The notes under the pieces: generated by a model | The model's input: only the letters and a program-made list of their open reading frames with translations | What the model was told of the DNA's origin: nothing | The model's database searches: none | Part shown: positions 33,538 to 45,000 of the stretch, in pieces | Position numbering within the stretch: the first letter of the stretch is position 1 | Layout: each line of letters begins with the position of its first letter | Made by a program: the position numbers and the translations under genes | NCBI RefSeq assembly: GCF_000224145.3 | Contig: NC_020166.2 | Coordinates: 2,593,352-2,657,351, forward strand | DNA: 64,000 nucleotides | Origin: Ciona intestinalis | Taxonomy: Eukaryota; Chordata; Ascidiacea; Phlebobranchia; Cionidae | Direction: 5' to 3'

Positions 33538-36520
33538 CTAGGAACTTTTTATCTCTTCCTCTTCTACTTTAGATAGCATAGCTTCAATGATATCTTCTAT
33601 TATCAGATTTTCTTTATGAATATTTTCACCCAGAAGTGTAATTCCTGCCAAAACACATTAAATTAAAAAGCAGGTAATGGATGAATGAGACTTGCTTTTA
33701 AATCGACAGTTGCTATAACATGGGTGTTCTGTTTCATACACCTTGTGCCAGCTTATGAGTTACCATGTATGTTACTTTGTGGTTATTATTGTTTTGCAAA
33801 ACTTATGGTAGTTAGAAAATGTTTCAGTTAATAACTTTTTCCATTTGATATTCCTTCAACTTTTCTAAAGTATTTTGGTCGTAAGTATCCATTTTTGTCC
33901 CCTGGTGAAAGAATTACTTTGTTTTCGGAAAGAAAAAACGGTATTCCATCTGAAAAAATTGAAGGGCACTAAAATTAAATATACATTGGTTGGGTTGTGG
34001 GAAAAACTAAAAATATTCTTGGTTCACTAAGTTAGGTTACCAATTTGGGAGAAATTTTCAATATGGCTAAAATGTTAGATCACAAAATAGCAACATTTTG
34101 CTAATTAAATATTAAAAATTTGGTGTAAATGTTATTCTGGCATTTTATGTTTTGATATTTAATATGACACTAGATAAAAAACGCCTAATTTTTCACTCTA
34201 TTTCAAAGGGGAATAGAAAATGCAAATATTTACCTTTAATTGCTTGTCCCATGTCTATATGAACAAATACATTACAGCTGTATCTCATTCCACTTATTAC
34301 TTGCTGGTCAGAATTTGGCTCAGCAGTAGTCATGTGAATATGCATACGCTGTGAAAGATACGCATAAGACCATAAAAACAAATACTATTGTATATTTTAG
34401 GTCTAGGTCTTTCATACATACACAATATTAGCGCAACCATGGCCACTGGCAAGTTATAACCATTATATATATATACCTAATAAATATCCATTTTCTTTTT
34501 TACTGTGAACATGATATTTATTATCTACAAGTTATAATTCATATATATACCTTAACAGGGTAACCTTATAAATACCTGTGTACTTTTTTACTGTAAACAT
34601 GATATGTACAATTTATCAGTGCCTGCCTAGTGATTCAAAAAGATAGAAGTACTTTTACAGGCGAGCACTCCTGATGTTGTACACCCCATGCACACTGTAC
34701 ATGTATTAAAAACAACAACAAAACTTAACAATATATTTACCTTTCTGCAATGTAAACCTTGTTTTCTAATAGATTTCCAAGCTGTCCAAAATGTCCCATG
34801 AATCACATCATGAAACTCACACGCATCAGTAATTGTCATCAAGTTTAAGGAACTGACCTAAAAATGTGGACAAGTATAAGAAATTGTCTTTTTACTTTCA
34901 TAAAACCTTTACATCACATGAACTGGTTTAGTGCAAATTTAGAAACCACACCTATTTTAGGCGCACAGGTGCCAAACATTTGAAAATGCAATTATCTACT
35001 GTTTGAGGGTTAATCTTTTGTGAAAAACTGGAAGCTGCCAGCGAAAAGGTTATTCATCAAAAAGCAAACAGTGTGCACACTTATTTTTACCAATAGTTTA
35101 AAAAGTCTTTTTTTGTTTGTTTCATACGTTTGTCATTGCAATTGAAAAGACAAAATAAACTTAGTTATTTACATTGGAACTATAGGCATTTTGCCATTAG
35201 TTTAAATAGTCGTTGCTTAGCTTTTTGCATTACAATTACCCATTAGAGATTCCTATTTACCTCAACGGAATGTCCTTGGTTTGCTTTTATTATTTCCATT
35301 CCATCTTCATTAACTTGTATGGTAAATCTCTGTTTGTCATTTTCCCTCACAATTCTGTGCATTTCTTCTCTTGTTAATCCGAGTTTCTTGAAATGCTGAT
35401 GTTTTAGAATTGCATCCACTGGCACGTAACCCTCTAAAAATATTCACAATTTTACTGGACTATGTATTTTGTTGTAATATAAAACTAAAAAATTAATGGA
35501 ATTTGGTAGGGGTATGGTTTTGTTGGGACTGACAATTTAGATACCCTATTTGTGACTACTGGGTTGGAGCAATTGTCGTTAAGCCCTTGGCCAGCCTTCA
35601 ACCCATAACCTCTGGGATAGAGGCATTCACACAAACCAACTATGCCACAGCACGGGCTTAAACAGCTTATACATTGGCCTTAGGACTATTTTCTAATACC
35701 AGCAAACTACAATTATATTTTTTATTCCAGCAGGACAGCAGACTATGGCTTCATTCCAGAACCACATCCCAATATCTTATATTCTAATATATGATTATAT
35801 GTATATTGTAATTTGTAATGTTACCTTTATCAACTTTAAACCCGTATTTATTATGACGAAGAACAGAACTTAAAGATATTCCAACAATGGTATCATATTT
35901 TTTTCCTCTCCGCCTTTTTGGCGCTCCTGAATTTTCTGCTACAAAAGAATAACTAATTAAGAGAAATGGTTGGAAATGGAAATAAAAGAAAATTAAATGT
36001 TTACAGACATGACACTCTATAGCGAAGACAGTAATACAATTAACACATACAATAGTCAAGACTTGTAGGCATGGGCTCTATATATAAACTGAACCACAAA
36101 TAATTAAATAAGCTAGACAAAAGTATTAGACAAAGCGTGTACAAAATCACTAGTCAGGTAGCCTATGCTGTGAAAAAGAAATGAATGAATGATCTTACTT
36201 ATCNNNNNNNNNNNNNNNNNNNNNNNNNNNNNNNNNNNNNNNNNNNNNNNNNNGAACTCATTACCTAATGGTTACAGGCAGGCGCGCTAACCACTACGCC
36301 ACGGCGCCGGAAGAAAAGTACCTTAACCCCAAGTAACTTTTTTTTACAATTGTTGCATAGATAGTCTTTACTGAGTTTAAAACCCTGGTGCCATGTATGT
36401 GCTTCTTGCAAAGTAAAAAATAAAACAGTATAAGTTACCCATGAAATGTTGTTCATGCTTTTCCATTGTTGAAGTATTCGTTTGGTGGACCTTATTGGCT
36501 GTAGCATCATTCCATGCCAT
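33538..36520 (-). CDS. TRPT1: tRNA 2'-phosphotransferase 1
   Basis: Seven exons in minus-strand order: 36439-36520, 35825-35938, 35261-35433, 34741-34857, 34234-34348, 33836-33949 and 33538-33644. All phases agree, giving about 273 residues. The enzyme removes the 2'-phosphate left at tRNA splice junctions, using NAD+ (Tpt1/KptA family). The four catalytic positions are present: Arg-His in SSVLRHNKYG, Arg in NDKQRF and Arg in ISGMRYS. Other marks are GYVPVDAIL, ANQGHSVEV, HGTFW, HIHMTTAEP, DGIPFF and VILSPGDKNGYLRPKYF. The start is uncertain. The frame is open upstream of the chosen ATG to an acceptor at about 36564, and an earlier ATG at 36541-36543 is out of frame. The donor after 33836 (gttatt) is weak. 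The gene lies about 100 bases downstream of the LENG9-like stop. SINEs and a 50-N gap lie in intron 1. Confidence 0.92.
33680..33790 (-). mobile_element. SINE fragment in a TRPT1 intron
   Basis: Block cgacagttgctataacatgggtgttctgtttcatacaccttgtgccagcttatgagttaccatgtatgttactttgtgg. The head is absent. Confidence 0.65.
35505..35665 (-). mobile_element. SINE head-side fragment in a TRPT1 intron
   Basis: It runs from actgacaatttagataccctatttgtgactactgggttggagcaattg to acccataacctctgggatagagg and ccaactatgccacagcac. Confidence 0.65.
36204..36253. other. Assembly gap (50 N) inside a SINE
   Basis: The gap is preceded by a short (GAAT)n run and tacttatc, and followed at 36254-36310 by a SINE head (acccattacctaatggttacaggcaggcgcgctaaccactacgccacggcgccgg in part). 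The whole SINE body is missing. Confidence 0.9.
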
Positions 36521-36660
36521 AGGGTGTCTTTTCCATTTACCATGTCCCTTTAAATCACTTGCCTATAAAACATATGTTTGAATAGAAAAAAAAGGTAAAA
36601 TTTCTATAAAAAACAGAATTGTCTAATTTCTATCAAAAATGTAGAATTAAATATAGCTTG

Positions 36661-39600
36661 TTAATTCTTCCGTGGCAGGGCAACAACAGTCGTTATAACC
36701 TTTGATTTAGCTGGGCAACTAACCAATGGAAAAGTTCCAAAAACCGGGTAAAATCCATCACTTTGGACTTCACTTGTTCCAAATTTACACAAGACTAATT
36801 CAGTTGTTTGCTGGAAACCAAATTTTTGCTTTTTTGGTAGAAAACCTTTGATTTTTGGAAAAAGGTATTTCTTGGCTGCAGAAACCTTGTATATTGTTAT
36901 GTGTGGAACAAATTTTTGGAAGTTGCCTGAAATGAAAGAGAGATATAAGAAAAAATGGAAATTGGGACCTATAGTTAATTGGATAAGAATATACAATAAA
37001 ATTATAGTGCCTTCAAATACATACATCAAAACAGAGATGATATATCAGCACTTAAATTTAAAGCAGCATTAAAAAATTTAGTATCTAAGTCACATATAAG
37101 CAAAAAAAAACAGTAACACATAAAATAAGATTTCAAGTGCTGTACTGGACCTGTTAGGTTTATATTTTCTTGCTGTAAAGCTTCCATGATTTGGTTGTTA
37201 AGTTTTCCCAGTTCCTGGGAGTGGGGTTTAGCAAACAAAACTGTTTCATTGAAATTATCTGTGTTTGTAACGGTGACCTTGAATGGTTTAATAGTTTGTG
37301 ACAATTTCTGCATTACCTGTATAATGCAAAAAAAACAATATTGATTAAAATCGTCTTTACGGACACTTTTGTTTCTATTAAATTCTAAACATAAATGGCT
37401 TGTTGTTTGTTTGCTAGGTGTAGTGACCACGATTTTTTCTTCCAATTAAATGTAAATATGTTTTTAACAGTAATCGTGTTGTAACAATTGTTGTTTTGTC
37501 GCTATATCCTGTTTTTTGATTTTAAACATTTTTACTGTAATCGCAAGACAAATAAAGTTATTATTATTATAAACCTTCAATTTTTTAAATAGTGGGGCAA
37601 CAGTTGTTGTAACACAGGTGTTCTGTTTCACACACTTGATGCCTGTTTATGAGATTCATAATAAAAGCAAATACGGGGGAATTTTTTTACTATGAATATC
37701 ATAGTGGTACATAAAATACATAGGCTTACTTGTTTTGTCTTTTCGATTTCCGTGTCTGTATTCAATTCACAAACGCAAAGTGTTATATGGAGTTTACATA
37801 ATGGAGTAAGATGTCCTTTTAACTCAGTTCTGTCATTTGTATCCAAACACTTCAGTAACTCTTGCTGCAAATGCCCAATCCTGTTTTGAATGTCACGTTG
37901 TCCAATACGAATGCCAATAAAATGGCTGGGTCGGCCTGCCCTTGAATCTGCATTATACTTTGAATAAACGTGAACGAATGAAGAAACTTAATTCATCCTC
38001 GCGTGGCCGGAAAACGACAGTCCTTATAACACGAATGTTTAGTTTCATACACCTTGTGCCAGCTTTCGAGTTACCATTTTACTTTGTGGTCAAGTATTTT
38101 ACTTTGTAGGTGACTATTTTAGGGGGAGTTTTCTTATTTTTTTATGTTAGACTGATAATTTGGACAACCCATTAATGACCACTGAGTTGAAGCAGTTGCC
38201 GTTAAGTGTCTCGCACATCCGCCCACAATGGTATAGCAGCAACGACCTTTAAACCCATTACCTGTGGGTTAGAGGCAGGCACGGTAACTACTATGCTACG
38301 GGACCGGACATTGATATTTATAATCCATACTACACCATTATGGCATGTCAGAACTTAGTTAAAAAAGACTACATATAATAGGCATAGTATGTTTATACCA
38401 ATACCAAGTACAATCAATATACATACGAACACATTTTCAGACTTCTAATTCTATACTTCTATATTAGTGAAATAGAATCATAACACTTGTTCAAAAATAT
38501 ATTATTATTTGTATTAATGTTTGCCCTTGGCACTTATACATATAATGAACATGTTAAACAATAAACATAAACTGTTTGTTTAAGTACCATAGCAGATAAA
38601 ATATAAAAGTGCCATATCGCATATCAATCAAATAATAAAAGCAACAAAAAAACGCTTTATAATATATATATATATATACATATATGTCTTGATCTTGACA
38701 ATATCACATAATATACGTCAAGCCTGTTTTTTTTTAAACAATAGGAATTCTTCATATAATAGCATATAGTAGGTTTTGTAGGTTGTAGTATGTTAAACTA
38801 TAGATGATGGCAAGATAAAGAATGTTTAAACTAGCTTTTCTAATGTATGTTATTCAACACAATTTAAACACACCTTGATGATATTAAATCAATCTATTGA
38901 CTGTAATACACAGGTTTAGGTAGACATGTCAACTAGTTTTACTCACGAGAAGGTTTTTGTTCCATCTTATCTTGCAAATCGTCCTCAGCATTCTCATTCA
39001 TATCACTAATTCTCATTTCCATCGCTTTTTCTTCTAGCATCACCTGCATAGACAAAGTTAAATACGTGGTAACCTGTAAGCTGGCACAAGGACGAGGTGT
39101 TTGAAACAAACACATGTGTTATAATGACTGTCAGTTTTTGGCCAAGCGTAAATAAAGCAAGTAACATTCAATTAATAGGGCTTTATGCTATCCAGTGAAA
39201 GTACATTTTTTAAAATGTTATCGCAGAAAATAAAGCTGTGATTACCTGCATTATGTCTAACCTCCCACCAGCAGATCCAAAGACGTGATCTATTCTCTCC
39301 TTTTTATCCCACACTACCCTGCTCTTGTATTTAAAATACTGAATCCTGTGTTGTGGGATGGAGAGAATATCTGGTCCAACAGAAGAGATATCATTCTCCC
39401 AGTCAAACTCAGAGAATCCCTTCTCAATGGTTCCCTTAAATCTATCTTCATATGCAACAGTAAAGGCATGAGGGTCCAAAGCTGCATCCCATTTTATTCT
39501 AAAATGAAAAACGTTTTGAAAAGCTTTATTCTTTCAGTCATAGGCGGATCTAGTAATATTATGAAGTGTTTCGTATTCTAAAAGGTTTAGTTATCGGATT

Positions 39601-40925
39601 TTTATTATTTTTCAGTCATCGGATTTAGTATAATGTACTGCAAATCACTGCATATGAAAGAATGTAACTTTTTTATCCTTGTGTGGCAAGGGTTTCACAG
39701 ACCTTTCATGCCAGATTGGGAGTTTTTTCATTTTTCCAATACATAGGTGATATTTTTCACAAAGCCATAAGGCACCATTGGGTTTAAAAACTGACAAAAA
39801 TTGAATTTCCCAGGGACACAAACACGAAACACCCACAGCTATATAAATGCTTTTTACCTGTTAATCACATCCAAAGCAGTTTTCATTGGGGGCTTTTTCC
39901 CTTTCTTATTCTGGGAGACCAGTGGCAAATTTGTTGCACTTTTTTGTGAGGAACAATGTTCTTCAATATGATCCTCATTGGCATCCATATTTTCACTTCC
40001 CATCTCAAGACCTTCTTTAAAATAACTTTTGAACATCTTAGTAACAGCAGTTACACGCTCAAGCCAATGCCCGCTTAAAGTTTGAAGCAAAATTTGATCG
40101 ATTTTCCGCTGCATTTCAATTTCTTCATCAACTTCTTGGGATAAATTAACTTGCAATAAATCATTCGCCTCTAAAGTTGCAAAAATGAAGTATAAGTTAG
40201 TTGTAATATACTTTATTTTATTTTTATATATAATTTCTTGGTAATAATCACTCTGATAGAAGATTTATATATGGTACATTAGTGTTTTTGCAGAAAAATA
40301 TTTTCCTCGAACATATAGACTATAATATTACTAGCTTTAATTTGTCTTTTTGATTATGGTAGCAAAGATTTAGAAATATTTTAAAGAAAGGACAGGATAC
40401 CAGTCTGCAGAGTATGGCAGTTCCTGACGAGATCTCGCGCGTGCAAGACGGTTATTTTTCATGTGTGTGCCTGCTATCATCAAAAATCTGCGTGCAAACC
40501 ACATACATTTCCAAGCCACAATAGGACATCCTACTTAATTTAATAAGTATTTCTTTCATTGTTTAATTAATTGGCGTGCGTGGGACAAATTATGTCCTGC
40601 ATCACAAAAGTTTGTAAACAGAATCACTCGTGCACCTGCCATACTCTGCAGACTGGACAGGATATAGTGACAAAAGAACAGTTGTTAAAACACACTTATA
40701 GTTAAACACAACATGCAACTTGGGCCACTACTCTGAAATCAACAAAAAGTACACTTTTTTACCTGAATAAACAAAATGAATACACTGACCACAGACGACC
40801 ACGGAAAATCGTAGACCAGAAATTGAAATTTGCGTTTTTTCTTCTTCAAATTGAATGGAGTCGCCAAATAAAAAAGTTAAACGATCAATAGCTTCAGTTA
40901 ACGACTCGGGTTCATTTGACGCCAT
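36661..40925 (-). CDS. LENG9: LENG9-like protein: MJ1316/DUF504 domain plus 2H phosphoesterase domain
   Basis: Seven exons in minus-strand order: 40763-40925, 39858-40170, 39246-39498, 38947-39043, 37730-37947, 37151-37316 and 36661-36926. All phases agree, giving about 491 residues. The N-terminal 55 residues have no clear domain. The third exon encodes a DUF504 domain (now named the MJ1316 RNA cyclic-group end recognition domain): RIKWDAALDPHAFTVAYEDR, then IPQHRIQYFK, VVWDKKERIDHVFGS. The last three exons encode a 2H (LigT/AKAP7-like) domain with both H-x-T motifs, LHITL and PHITI, and the FKVTV and FGTSEVQSDGFYPV blocks. The domain order equals LENG9. It probably recognises or processes RNA with 2',3'-cyclic or 2'-phosphate ends. 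The activity is inference. The last 13 or so codons overlap a SINE-derived stretch. TRPT1 follows directly. Confidence 0.9.
37488..37575 (-). repeat. Family C fragment, inverted
   Basis: gttttgtcgctatatcctg and tttactgtaatcgcaagacaaataaagttattattat are the reverse complement of the family C start. It lies in a LENG9 intron. Confidence 0.6.
37970..38310 (-). mobile_element. SINE, near full length
   Basis: From cgaatgaagaaacttaattcatcctcgcgtggccggaaaacgacagtccttataac to ttacctgtgggttagaggcaggcacggtaactactatgctacgggaccgg. A direct repeat of attttactttgt occurs in the body. A second, tail-only fragment lies at 37575-37665. Confidence 0.8.
39050..39185 (+). mobile_element. SINE fragment, plus orientation
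   Basis: gtggtaacctgtaagctggcacaagg, then gttataatgactgtcagtttttggccaagcgtaaataaagcaagtaacattcaatt. The head is missing. It lies in a LENG9 intron. Confidence 0.6.
40325..40720 (+). repeat. Family C repeat split by a MITE
   Basis: The left part at 40325-40399 (taatttgtctttttgattatggtagcaaagatttagaaatattttaaagaaaggacaggata) and the right part at 40657-40720 (acaggatatagtgacaaaagaacagttgttaaaacac) are contiguous in other family C copies. The 40400-40656 element separates them. Confidence 0.8.
40400..40656. mobile_element. Family B (hAT-like) MITE, complete, with 8-bp target duplication
   Basis: Terminal inverted repeats are ccagtctgcagagtatggca on the left and tgccatactctgcagactgg on the right, a perfect match over 20 bases. 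The element is flanked by acaggata on both sides (40392-40399 and 40657-40664), an 8-base duplication of the family C target. It has no open frame of interest. It lies in LENG9 intron 1. Confidence 0.92.
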
Positions 40926-42044
40926 GCCTATGTTGAAACAAAGGCAATAATACTTAAAAAGCTCGGCTAATATCACAAAAATTAAACAATTTTTCGCAAC
41001 GCTACGTCTTCTTTATAAAGCAGGTAAAGGGAAATCCCCTATAGGGATAGATCATTTTCAGTGTTGTGAAGATATGGTGCAATAATTGTTGTGTTTCCAA
41101 ATGTTGCAATTATTTGGGAAATATCGTTTTAATAACAGTCAAACAGTGCCATATGTTGGAAAAAACAAGGTGGACATAATAAATATACTCGTGTAAAACA
41201 CAGCTTTAAAAATGAGTACATAAAACATACTTGCATAAAACACAGCTTTAAAAAACGAGTACATAAAATGTTCTATTGTGGCGGACGATGATGTTAATAT
41301 TAAAGACATATAACAACGGTGATATGCTTTGGGCTTGTATAGCAAAGTCCATACCTTTCTATGGACTTTGATGTATTGTCCCGAAGTGTGGTGCGTTTTG
41401 GGCCACAGAACTTTGATGTGTATATAGAAATCCTGATAGTTAGTTTAAGTTCGCATACATACTACATTCGCAAAACTCCTAACGAGCTCAATCCCGGTAC
41501 GGTAATGACAAACTGGGCAAACGAGTTGTTAAACCCGTTGTGTAAAACATATTAAATACTCTATATACATATCTTCACCCAAAGCGGTAATCGGTGTGTT
41601 GTTTATTCATTGCGTAAATTCTAGTTGACGATTGTGTCATGAATGCGTGCTTTCCGTTGGATAAAATTGAACACACGAAAGTTTGTTTTGTCACTCTCTC
41701 ACAGAAGCCACCTTCCGGTGCCTTTTTCCTGCCGTTGTATCGCATTTCAATGTAGGTGCTAACGAGAAAATTGAACATCTGCGTATACGTGCATGAATAA
41801 ATTTCCGGCTAAGGCCAAAGACTGTTATTAAAATTGAGTGTTTGCTTGTCTGCGCCTGGATTGTAATTTAACGTGTTTACTATGTTACTATTAAACCCAA
41901 TGTGCGCTCAGGATTGAATTTCAGTGAATTTCCGCTACAGACAGCATTCAGAGTGACACCATATTCCAGTACTGTACAAAACGCAAATCGCGTTAAATAC
42001 GAATTTAAACAAGTCGTGTTATGGTAGTGAAATAAACTAAAGAA
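40926..42044. other. Divergent intergenic region, LENG9 / ILKAP
   Basis: No gene is recognised. At about 41180-41270 a unit of about 45 bases containing aaaacacagctttaaaaa and gagtacataaaa is present twice in tandem. An open frame at 41361-41555 (plus) has no recognised domain. Confidence 0.45.
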
Positions 42045-45000
42045 ATGTCTCTGTTCAATGATATGCCGCCTCCGCTTTCTCCTCACCCAGGTAATTAATG
42101 TTTATTTTTTGTTGTTATAAAAAGTTAAACAATTGTTTATGTTTTATTTTGTGTAAGTTATCACAATTTGCTTAATATATGTTTACATTTCATATTTTTG
42201 GCATACCTTTTTATTTACCTAAGCAGTCAAATAGGTTATTAAAGTATCTAATTTAAAGCAACTTATGTTATGTATGTATACATTTTGATTTATTTGTAAC
42301 TTGTTTTAAAAGAAAAATTTAAAGTACATTTAAAAACCTCAGGACATTTTGTCCAATTTATTACACGAATTCCATCATTTCATCAACCATTAAGTACACA
42401 AACACGTATATATTATCACTTAACTTTCCACTGGTGGTGATATTAAACTATGTTATTGTAGTTTTACAAGTATATTATATTTCCAAACCGCCATTCCTCT
42501 TTACTTAATTTTTTACAATTTTTACACCAACAGAAAAAGCAACTACAGTATCTGTCCATGAGAACCAGGTAGGTTTGACTTACTTAGGGATACAAAACTG
42601 TAATTTAATCTCAATTTCCACAATTTGAGTGTGGGACGTTGGTTGTTTAATCGAAATTAGACAGGAACAGGAACTGGATAAGCCGCTAACTACTCCGCAA
42701 TATATGGAGGGCATAGCCCTAATCGCTGTTATATGTATTTTAAAGTCACTAAAACTAGTCAAAGTAAATAGTATTTAAACTGGTTTATGTGTACTTATAT
42801 TTTTAGATAGAAAAGATTTTATTAATGGTAAAACATTTGTATTTGTTGTCATTACAAATAAATTTGAACAGTTTTTCTATAACTTGTTGAATTTTAAATA
42901 AAGATATATTAGTTGAGTCTTAATTTTTACCAAGCCTTCATAATGTACTGTGTTTTTATCAGCTGTATACAAAATACATGTAACATTTGATTTGTGAGAT
43001 AAGTGTTGTTTTAAGACACCTTTGTCAGATAAAAACAATAGTACAAGATTTGACATAACCATTTTTTATACATCACATGTTAAATATTTATAATATATTT
43101 AAACACATTTTATATATAGTAGGGTTGGGGAAGATGGGACACTATTTCATCCATTTTCTTGTCCAATTTGGTTGTAAACAAAGAACATTCAAAGAGATAT
43201 AAATTCATATCCTTATGGCTGCCATAGACTGTTATTAATTGTGAAAACAGGATCACTATATTTTGATATTGATATTAAGTGCTAAAAGTGGCCCATCTTC
43301 CCCTACCCTACTATATATAAATAATATAACTTAATGTTTTTCTTTCTGTGTTTGATTTGAATATGTGGATACAGCAGAGTGAAAGTATCTACACGGATCT
43401 TGACAACGAAATGCTTCAAAACAGAATGTACTCCCAACCACAAGCAACTCAACAAGGTGAAACAATTTGGGGTTTAATATTAGCGCTGGGAAAGTCCAAT
43501 TTTAATTTTCAACATGTCAACATTCTATGGGAGTCTAACCCATCAAGGCAATTTGCTGCATTGAGGGTGCAGTATCATACTCGAAAGTATTTAATACGCA
43601 TTTTTAAATAACTCAAATACATGTCTAGCTATTCTATGTGGGTGAGGTCCTTGTTAGAGACCTGGGATTTGGGCCACATTTGGCCCATTAGTACAGGGTC
43701 AATTTATCTGCCTTTGTAGGAAATAATGCTTCTGCAATTACAACTACTGTGGCAAATGCATAATGCCTTGGTAAATTTCATTTACCAAAGGCTTCTAAGT
43801 TCTCCTCTATGGAGTGAGGTCCTGCAGCTTGGCAGGATTTAGGCCAGGATCGGCCTATTACTAACAAAGTCTTACAAATCATTCTGTTTGTTACAGTCAC
43901 ATCCCGTAAAAGGTCATCAACAGATAATATGTCGCAAGCCACTCAGCAGTCAAATGCAAAGCAAATGAAGATGTCCAATTGTAAGTATTTATTGTCTTAT
44001 TTTCTTCAGACAGGCAAACTCTATCATTTCTTTTTTTTTAATAAACTTGATTTTTTACAAGCTCGAAATTGTTGGATAATTCTATCCCCATGGCAGCTTT
44101 TAACCAACTTTTGTAACTCAGTACTCCTGTAACCCCGCAGGAATTTAAAAATCCCTGAAAAGTTATTCCCCACAATTTGCATTATTAGTGGCTTAAAAAA
44201 TGAACCCTACTGTTGGTCTGTGGCATAAGATGAATACCGCACAATGCGCACATAATTTTCCATGTTTTTTAATCATGTTTATAACAATAAACAGCATTCT
44301 TTTAGAGTTACAAGGATATGGTTTTATAATTCTGTAAATATTCTTGATTGACAGAGTAATGGGGCAATAAAAGCTAATATGACATACACCATCATACCCA
44401 ACCTACTATACTAACACCATCACCCCTGTATTATTATTTGCATTTCCCAGTGGGGTTCCTTGCCACACTTCGGGGTTATGTGGCCGAAAGAAAAGGTGAA
44501 AGAGATGAAATGCAAGACGCCCATGTCGTGCTCGACGAATGCACAGCAGACTTCCAACAACTTACTCCGAAAGTGTGAGGCTTGTATTCTTAGAGTTGCG
44601 TGTATGCACAACAGTGTAATCAAAACTTTAGTTTTTAGTTTTTACTAAAGTCCATGCAGCCTTTAATATGCCCTTTGTAATAAATTCTACGCACAATTGA
44701 AAAAAACACTTTTTTTACTTATTAGGATTTTAAATTAATATTAACTTTGCAATTTTTCTGTACCCAACGTTGCATTGTGCCTGACTTATTAATAACCTAA
44801 GCCTATCACGTCTCTTACAGCTCTAGGGTTGCATATTACGCAGTGTTTGATGGCCATGGCGGTAAAAGAGCATCTGAACATTCAGCAAGAAGGTTACATG
44901 TACATCTGGCACATAAACTCCCAAAAGGTTTTAAAAATAAAACTTGTTAATATTTTAAAGTGGAAATGCAAAGGATTATTGCCTTTAGATGTAATTTTTT

